In this document: positions 6,444-12,138 of the stretch, piece after piece
Layout of the letters: the number at the start of each line of letters is the position of its first letter
How positions within the stretch are numbered: the first letter of the stretch is position 1
Source: Nitrospira lenta
Lineage (GTDB): Bacteria; Nitrospirota; Nitrospiria; Nitrospirales; Nitrospiraceae
Direction of reading: 5' to 3'
DNA length: 12,138 bases
Assembly: GCA_945906715.1 (NCBI GenBank)
Contig: CAMDRK010000048.1
Span: 1-12,138, forward strand
The notes under the pieces: model-generated
What the model saw: only the letters and a program-made list of their open reading frames with translations
Told to the model about the DNA's origin: nothing
The model's database searches: none
Program-made: the position numbers and the translations under genes

Positions 6444-6453
6444 GAAATCCTTA

Positions 6454-6459
6454 CCTCCC
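6454..6459 (-). promoter_or_regulatory. Ribosome binding site of the response regulator gene
   Basis: GGGAGG on the minus strand lies ten bases before ATG 6443, within AAAGGGAGGTAAGGA. It favours 6443 over the upstream ATG at 6494. Confidence 0.65.
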
Positions 6460-6547
6460 TTTCGAATGAGCGACAGAACTAATTCGAATGCCATGCTACC
6501 GCAGAGGCTCCAACCGACAAAGGAATAATTGTAATTCCTCCGTCAGG

Positions 6548-6593
6548 GATGGGAAGGGCAGCCTGGTCGTCCTCCTGCTCGCGGAACGCGCAC
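6548..6593 (+). repeat. Partial copy of a GC-rich dispersed element
   Basis: This stretch resembles 6777-6824 on the same strand. Shared blocks include GATGG, AAGG, CCTGGT/CCAGGT, and CTGCTCGCGGAACGCGCA versus TTGCTCGCTGAGCGCGCA. The copy ends where the 9-base-period hairpin begins. I recall similar GC-rich intergenic elements from Nitrospira-like genomes, but that is memory, not a search. Confidence 0.45.
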
Positions 6594-6597
6594 AGGC

Positions 6598-6706
6598 TCG
6601 TCTGTCTGGTTGGCCGGTCTATCTGGTCTGTCTGGTTCTTCTGAGTAAATCTCCAGTCCGATCAACCAAACAAACCAGATAGACGAGATAGACCAAATGA
6701 ACCAGC
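6598..6706. repeat. Nonad-repeat inverted pair (word GGTCTATCT), upstream of the response regulator
   Basis: The left arm (about 6605-6640) reads GGTTGGCC, GGTCTATCT, GGTCTGTCT, GGTTCTTCT. The right arm (about 6662-6705), on the other strand, reads GGTTCATTT, GGTCTATCT, CGTCTATCT, GGTTTGTTT, GGTTGA. The period is nine bases, not seven, and the arms pair imperfectly in register around a loop of about 20-25 bases. It lies about 100 bases upstream of the response regulator ATGs, between two related GC-rich stretches. Confidence 0.85.
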
Positions 6707-6776
6707 ATTCGTTGGACGCGCGCAATGGAAGATCAATCAGCCTCCATCCCTGAGAAATAACAAGCGAGCTTGGAAG

Positions 6777-6897
6777 GATGGAAAAGGAGTGGCCAGGTGC
6801 CCTTCTTGCTCGCTGAGCGCGCAATAAAAACGTGCTCGCCTGGGACAAGGGCGCGTCTCGACGCGCTCGGGGTTGGGCGGGTGAGAATGTTGCGCGC
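6777..6897 (+). repeat. GC-rich structured element with nested inverted repeats
   Basis: An outer perfect 8-base pair of arms, GCGCGCAA (6817-6824) and TTGCGCGC (6890-6897), encloses an imperfect middle stem (GCTCGCC against GGCGGGT) and a perfect inner hairpin GCGCGT-CTCG-ACGCGC (6851-6866). The 5' part (6777-6824) is related to 6548-6593. It may be a mobile or dispersed non-coding element or a structured RNA, and no coding potential is apparent. Confidence 0.55.
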
Positions 6898-7012
6898 AAA
6901 AGGAGATTGTCTAGTTCGCCTCAAGGGGGAAGACATGAGGATCTACGGTCGCTCCGGCAAGAAAATATTCCTGGCCTATTTTTCTTATCACATGCTGCTC
7001 TGCAACCACGGC

Positions 7013-7327
7013 TTAAGCAACGGCTTCAAGGCCACGCTCCTGCACCAGGTGCAGTAACTTGAGGGCAGTGCCCGTTGGCCGCTTTTGGCCGATCTCCCAC
7101 TTCTGCACCGTCGAAACGCTCGTGTTCAGGAGGCGGGCAAACACCGCCTGGCTGACCCGTGAGGACTCGCGGATGTGCTTGATTTGCTTCGGCTTTAGCG
7201 GCGAGATCGGAGCCAGGCACAGGCGATTGAGTTCGTGCAATGTGACTTGATCCATCACGCCCGCCTTGTGGAGTCCCTTGGCCGTGTCGTGGACGACTTT
7301 AAGAATGGCCGATTTGGTTTTTCGCAT
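7013..7327 (-). CDS. HTH (XRE-family) antitoxin of a RelE/HigB-type system
   Basis: This 104-residue protein has an N-terminal dimer/toxin-binding part (MRKTKSAILKVVHDTAKGL) and a C-terminal XRE helix-turn-helix from about residue 55 to 95 (IKHIRESSRVSQAVFARLL, TVQKWEIGQKRPTGTALKLL). Such antitoxins neutralise the toxin and repress their own operon. The ATG at 7327 has GGAGG nine bases upstream, inside the end of the toxin reading frame, and the two frames overlap by 29 bases, as expected for a toxin-first HigBA-like operon. The gene appears intact while its toxin partner is damaged, so it may now act as an orphan repressor or as protection against related toxins elsewhere in the genome. Confidence 0.88.
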   Translation of the reverse strand: MRKTKSAILKVVHDTAKGLHKAGVMDQVTLHELNRLCLAPISPLKPKQIKHIRESSRVSQAVFARLLNTSVSTVQKWEIGQKRPTGTALKLLHLVQERGLEAVA

Positions 7328-7575
7328 CGCAATGCACCTCCATCAATTCCCCTGCACGCTCTGCCTGATCGAGTGTCTGTGACGTCAGTGCCAGCAGATG
7401 TGCGGCCAGTTGTTTCAACGCATCTTCTTCGTCCTTATCGATGTTGCTGCGCTCGTTCTTCGGAAAACCGTACACGAATATCCAGCGAGTTCCCTTGTTG
7501 GTAGCGATCAGCATACGAAAGCCGCCCTTGTTTGCGAGCCCAACGATCGAACCATCGGGTCGTATACACCGCCAT
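7299..7575 (-). pseudogene. RelE/HigB-family toxin, internally deleted and frameshifted
   Basis: Toxins of this family (COG4737 type) are ribosome-associated mRNA endonucleases of about 115-120 residues. Two frames together recall such a toxin. From ATG 7575, with GGGAG seven bases upstream, the first frame reads MAVYTTRWFDRWARKQG, a typical N-terminus. Near 7525-7530 the similarity jumps to another frame reading GGFRMLIATNKG, FVYGFPKNERSNI and on to the stop at 7299-7301. About 40 residues normally found between these blocks are missing, and joining the blocks needs a one-base shift. I infer a deletion of roughly 120 bases that changed the frame. The unbroken frame alone can be opened from GTG at 7589, but then its first 20 codons are the out-of-frame toxin start and look unrelated to the family. 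Programmed frameshifting is the less likely alternative. Confidence 0.75.
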
Positions 7576-7582
7576 GCCGCAT

Positions 7583-7590
7583 CTCCCACC
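7583..7590 (-). promoter_or_regulatory. Ribosome binding site of the broken toxin gene
   Basis: GGTGGGAG on the minus strand, with GGGAG seven bases from ATG 7575, supports 7575 as the original toxin start rather than GTG 7589. Confidence 0.6.
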
Positions 7591-7595
7591 GTGTC

Positions 7596-7626
7596 ATTGT
7601 ATAGCGCTAAGTGCTATGGCAGGCAA
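7596..7626 (-). promoter_or_regulatory. Promoter with palindromic operator of the toxin-antitoxin locus
   Basis: On the minus strand TTGCCT (7621-7626) and TATACA (7598-7603, within TATACAAT) are separated by 17 bases. A 17-base palindrome with one mismatched pair, ATAGCACTTAGCGCTAT, covers 7601-7617, spanning the spacer and touching the -10 element. This is the layout expected of an operator bound by the HTH antitoxin. Transcription would begin just upstream of the toxin ribosome site. Promoter and operator look intact although the toxin is not. Confidence 0.6.
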
Positions 7627-7747
7627 GTCAAACGCACGGCCCGCGATCTTCTTGTTTTTCCTACTTTCTCTCCTGGCTCGGCTGGAAGGGATGTGGATCG
7701 AGGCGTTCGCCATGGCGTCTGCCAAAAATCGCAGTGGGTGTTGACGG

Positions 7748-7799
7748 CCACGCACGACGGCATTGCGACGCTTCGGCGCAGTTTTAGAGTCGTGCGTGG
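7748..7799. repeat. Perfect 11-base inverted repeat
   Basis: CCACGCACGAC (7748-7758) and GTCGTGCGTGG (7789-7799) are perfect inverted copies around a 30-base loop that contains a small inner stem (TGCG/CGCA). No T-tract follows on either strand, so it is not a standard intrinsic terminator. Confidence 0.7.
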
Positions 7800-7959
7800 T
7801 GATGCGTAATGCGGGTCAGTAGCAATGGAGGCTGGTCGCATCATGGCGACGCCGAAGGTCCGCGCCCTTCGTCAGCCGAGCCTCTCTGCCATCTTCTCGA
7901 CCATTGCGGCAATTCGGGGCCCGTTCAATCGAACGGCTGCGGCTCGCCGAAGGCGAAGT

Positions 7960-8018
7960 GGCATCGATGTTCGACGTTCCGTTCATGCATGGCATGGAAC
8001 GGAATGAGTTTCGATGCC
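7960..8018. repeat. Nested inverted repeat downstream of secA
   Basis: The outer arms GGCATCGA (7960-7967) and TCGATGCC (8011-8018) and the inner arms TTCCGTTC (7977-7984) and GAACGGAA (7997-8004) are both perfect. Two smaller hairpins lie beside it (CCGTTC-AATC-GAACGG at 7921-7936 and TCGCC-GAA-GGCGA at 7944-7956). It lies 66 bases past the secA stop, where it could protect the 3' end or help stop transcription, but it lacks a U-tract. Confidence 0.65.
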
Positions 8019-8083
8019 AAGCAGCGGTGAGATTAGAACGGTCGAATTGACGTGGAGGAGAGAGACGGGCGTAGCGATCCTTC

Positions 8084-10813
<2,730 letters not shown>

Positions 10814-10862
10814 GGTACTGTCGCTCGGAACGAATGCCGATGCCCCCAAAAGTAATTTTGGC

Positions 10863-10868
10863 AGTATA
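10863..10868 (-). promoter_or_regulatory. Candidate -10 element of secA
   Basis: TATACT on the minus strand matches the -10 consensus at 5 of 6 positions and lies 49 bases before the secA ATG. No good -35 hexamer is at the right distance. Confidence 0.3.
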
Positions 10869-10933
10869 CAACATCCTTTCCTTGAATCCTATAACAAGCA
10901 GCAGCTCAGCAGGATGCTGAAAAATCCGCCACC

Positions 10934-11026
10934 GGGGTCTATCTGGTCTATTCGGTCTATCTCGTCTGTTTGGTTGAATGAAACTAACCAGATGAACCAG
11001 ACAGACCGAATAGACCAGACAGACCC
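10934..11026. repeat. Nonad-repeat inverted pair (word GGTCTATCT) between secA and the plus-strand genes
   Basis: The left arm 10934-10975 reads GGTCTATCT, GGTCTATTC, GGTCTATCT, CGTCTGTTT, GGTT. The right arm 10986-11026, on the other strand, reads GGTCTGTCT, GGTCTATTC, GGTCTGTCT, GGTTCATCT, GGTT. Aligned in register they match at 34 of 41 positions with a loop of about ten bases. This is the longest and best-paired hairpin in the window, lying between two divergently transcribed genes. Confidence 0.92.
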
Positions 11027-11037
11027 GATATGCCGTC

Positions 11038-11067
11038 TTGACAGGCCTGGCGGGCCTCCAGTAACAT
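11038..11067 (+). promoter_or_regulatory. Candidate sigma-70-type promoter for the small exported protein
   Basis: A perfect -35 TTGACA (11038-11043) is followed after 18 bases by TAACAT (11062-11067; 4 of 6 to the -10 consensus). ATG 11096 lies 28 bases further on. The spacer contains a short dyad, AGGCC-TGGCG-GGCCT (11043-11057), which could be an operator. Confidence 0.5.
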
Positions 11068-11095
11068 TGCGGCGATCATTAAAGGTCATAATCCG

Positions 11096-11401
11096 ATGAA
11101 ATGCCGCGCCCTTAGATTTCTATCGATCCTCCTGGTGCTCTGCGTCCTTTCCGTCGGCGGATTGGCGCAGGCTCAGTCGGTCGAACATGCAGGGCACCAT
11201 GCCCAGCATCAGGCTGCCACCCATGGCACCCTCCTCTGCTCCTGGATGTGTGCGGCCGGGACGGTTCTCGATACCGCAGTTGTCACGTTTCAGGCCGAAC
11301 TCAGTCCCATCGCGTTTGTCACGCTCCCTCAAGCTGCACAACCTTCGCTCGAAACTTGCCGGATCTCTCCCAGCCGCGCCCCTCCGTCTTTCTCTTTGTA
11401 A
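11096..11401 (+). CDS. Small exported His/Cys-containing protein of unknown function
   Basis: I do not recognise a named family. The 101-residue protein starts with a clear Sec signal peptide: a basic start (MKCRALR), a hydrophobic core (FLSILLVLCVLSVGGLA) and a likely cut after AQA near residue 26. The mature part opens with a histidine cluster (His31, 34, 35, 38, 43) followed by Cys48, Met51 and Cys52, then Cys88 near the end. The tail (CRISPSRAPPSFSL) recalls small exported proteins of the DUF2946 type found beside metal-handling outer-membrane genes, but the resemblance is weak. A metal-binding periplasmic role is an inference from composition. AAAGG lies ten bases before the ATG, and the strong upstream TTGACA suggests its own promoter. 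The beta-barrel gene follows 117 bases later on the same strand, and the two may be co-transcribed. Confidence 0.7.
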   Translation: MKCRALRFLSILLVLCVLSVGGLAQAQSVEHAGHHAQHQAATHGTLLCSWMCAAGTVLDTAVVTFQAELSPIAFVTLPQAAQPSLETCRISPSRAPPSFSL

Positions 11402-11446
11402 TTGTCGTTGCTCAGCGGCTCACAGCGGGCCGTATCTGTCTATCGC

Positions 11447-11466
11447 ACAATCCATTGATGGGTTGT
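11447..11466. repeat. Short inverted repeat between the two plus-strand genes
   Basis: ACAATCCA and TGGGTTGT pair at 7 of 8 positions around a four-base loop. It lies in the 117-base gap and has no T-tract, so a role as terminator is not supported. Confidence 0.35.
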
Positions 11467-11518
11467 AGGGTGGCGGAGTAGAAGCGATTTTTCATAAAGA
11501 GAAAGGGCCAACAGCATC

Positions 11519-12138
11519 ATGGCAGGGAAACGATTCATCCTCGGATTCATTCTCAGTCTTGCAGTCGTCGTATTCTCTTGGCCCATCGCCCAGCAGGCGC
11601 AAGCCTCCTGCGGCGCCGTGACCTGTTTCGTCGTCATCGGATCTCAGCAGCAAGTTCCTCAGGCAGGCCTCCTCACGGTCAATGCGATTTACAACTACAC
11701 GCCGATGCGATTATTGGATGGGACCAATGGGGTCATCGCAGCGGTGGATCAGGCAGACCGGGCGTTAATTTTGGATCATCATCAGGAGACTCGAACCATT
11801 ACCCAGCAGTCGACGCTCGACATCAATTATGGCCTCACCGATCGATTAGGGCTACAACTCACTCTCCCCTATATGTGGCGTACACATAAACACATCGATG
11901 GCCTGGGAGAGGGTGGAGCGAACGGCGAAGGCGATGCGTCGAATTTCTCCGCCAATGGGATTGGGGACACACGGGTTGCCCTCAAGTACAATGTGTTGCC
12001 CACTTTGAGGAGCATGGTGGTGCTGGGATTTGGCGTCTATCTCCCGACCGGCAATACCCATGCTCATGACAGCGCTGAAAAGGTGATGGAGTCGCCCGCA
12101 CAACTCGGCAGGGGGCAAATCGGGTTCAATCCGACGAT
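11519..12138 (+). CDS. Outer-membrane beta-barrel, transporter-like protein (partial, C-terminus outside window)
   Basis: The frame is open from ATG 11519 to the right edge (206 full codons). A signal peptide (KRFILGFILSLAVVVFSWPI, cut near AQA at residue 29) leads to a mature protein with a closely spaced cysteine pair (Cys31, Cys36). What follows is typical of barrel proteins of the Phenol_MetA_deg / transporter-like group: alternating strands with INYGLTDRLGLQLTLPYMW, GIGDTRVALKYNVL and LGFGVYLPTGNTHAH, each a strand-turn-strand with aromatic ends. Several histidines lie in presumed loops (DHHQE, THKH, HAH). It is expected in the outer membrane, but the cargo cannot be told. An AAAGGG lies eleven bases upstream of the ATG. 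With the preceding His/Cys-containing exported protein it could form a small metal- or solute-handling unit, which is inference only. Confidence 0.75.
   Translation, partial: MAGKRFILGFILSLAVVVFSWPIAQQAQASCGAVTCFVVIGSQQQVPQAGLLTVNAIYNYTPMRLLDGTNGVIAAVDQADRALILDHHQETRTITQQSTLDINYGLTDRLGLQLTLPYMWRTHKHIDGLGEGGANGEGDASNFSANGIGDTRVALKYNVLPTLRSMVVLGFGVYLPTGNTHAHDSAEKVMESPAQLGRGQIGFNPT

Larger units (their letters stand above)
6495..7012. other. Non-coding region between response regulator and antitoxin
   Basis: No reading frame here looks like protein. It contains a partial GC-rich element (6548-6593), the nonad hairpin (6598-6706) and a second GC-rich element with a nested hairpin (6777-6897). 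The remaining bases 6898-7012 hold nothing I recognise. Confidence 0.6.
7604..8083. other. Non-coding region between toxin promoter and secA
   Basis: It contains the toxin operator at its left end, a perfect 11-base inverted repeat (7748-7799) and a nested inverted repeat (7960-8018). Short open frames are present on both strands, but none has a convincing ribosome site or recognisable sequence. Confidence 0.5.

Noticed and set aside
7299..7589. Toxin read as an intact 96-codon gene from GTG 7589
   Set aside because: Its first 20 codons are the out-of-frame copy of the toxin N-terminus that starts at ATG 7575, and about 40 family residues are absent, so a broken gene fits better.
7616..7744. 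42-codon plus-strand frame with a hydrophobic stretch (IFLFFLLSLL)
   Set aside because: It could resemble a small membrane protein, but there is no Shine-Dalgarno and its start overlaps the toxin operator; not enough to call a gene.
7748..7799. Integron attC-like recombination site
   Set aside because: The inverted arms are there, but I see no matching R-box core sequences or integrase gene, and there is only one such site.
7872..7964. 30-codon minus-strand frame (RRAAAVRLNGPRIAAMVEKM)
   Set aside because: The sequence looks somewhat protein-like, but it is very short, has no ribosome site and overlaps the inverted repeat; possible gene remnant, unsupported.
10814..10849. N-terminal extension of SecA from TTG 10849
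   Set aside because: SecA from ATG 10813 places Walker A at residues 102-109 as in E. coli; the extension has no family support.
10902..10933. CAGCAGGATGCTGAAAAA stretch as a dispersed repeat or secA regulatory hairpin
   Set aside because: It feels familiar as an intergenic motif in related genomes and has a 5-base stem, but with a single copy in the window I cannot support it.

Overview
This looks like a bacterial chromosome segment of fairly high GC, most likely from the phylum Nitrospirota and probably a Nitrospira-like organism. The lineage is inferred from the flavour of the complex I proteins, the fused NuoCD and the style of the intergenic repeats. No rRNA or other phylogenetic marker is present to prove it.

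Layout. Positions 1-5695, all on the minus strand, form an operon read midA -> nuoA -> nuoB -> nuoCD -> nuoE -> nuoF, with nuoF cut by the left edge. It encodes the peripheral arm of NADH:quinone oxidoreductase (complex I): the NADH/FMN entry subunit NuoF, the 2Fe-2S subunit NuoE, the N2-cluster and quinone-site subunits NuoB and NuoCD, and the membrane-anchoring NuoA. A MidA/NDUFAF7-type methyltransferase heads the operon. In mitochondria this family methylates an arginine of the NuoD homologue, and that arginine is present in the NuoCD encoded here. A single-domain response regulator (6018-6443, minus) follows. A non-coding stretch with structured repeats spans about 6495-7012. Then comes a RelE/HigB-type toxin-antitoxin locus (7013-7575, minus) whose antitoxin is intact while the toxin is broken by an internal deletion and frame change. 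A second non-coding stretch (7604-8083) holds two inverted repeats. secA (8084-10813, minus) is complete. On the plus strand, behind a promoter-like TTGACA element, are a small exported His/Cys-containing protein (11096-11401) and the start of an outer-membrane beta-barrel protein (11519 to the right edge).

The most unusual feature is in the gaps between genes. Every junction of the midA-nuo operon, and the region just upstream of it, carries a degenerate tandem repeat with a 7-base period, arranged as two inverted arms that would form a long imperfect hairpin in the transcript. The repeated word is mostly different at each junction (GGGGTAA, CGTAAGG, CGTCAAT, AGTTCTG, AGGCTGA), but period, inverted layout and position are conserved. 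Several arms run into coding sequence and supply stop codons, C-terminal residues or a possible start codon. Two further hairpins, near the response regulator and between secA and the plus-strand genes, follow the same plan with a 9-base period (GGTCTATCT-like). I do not recognise these as a named repeat family and treat them as the main candidate for something undescribed.
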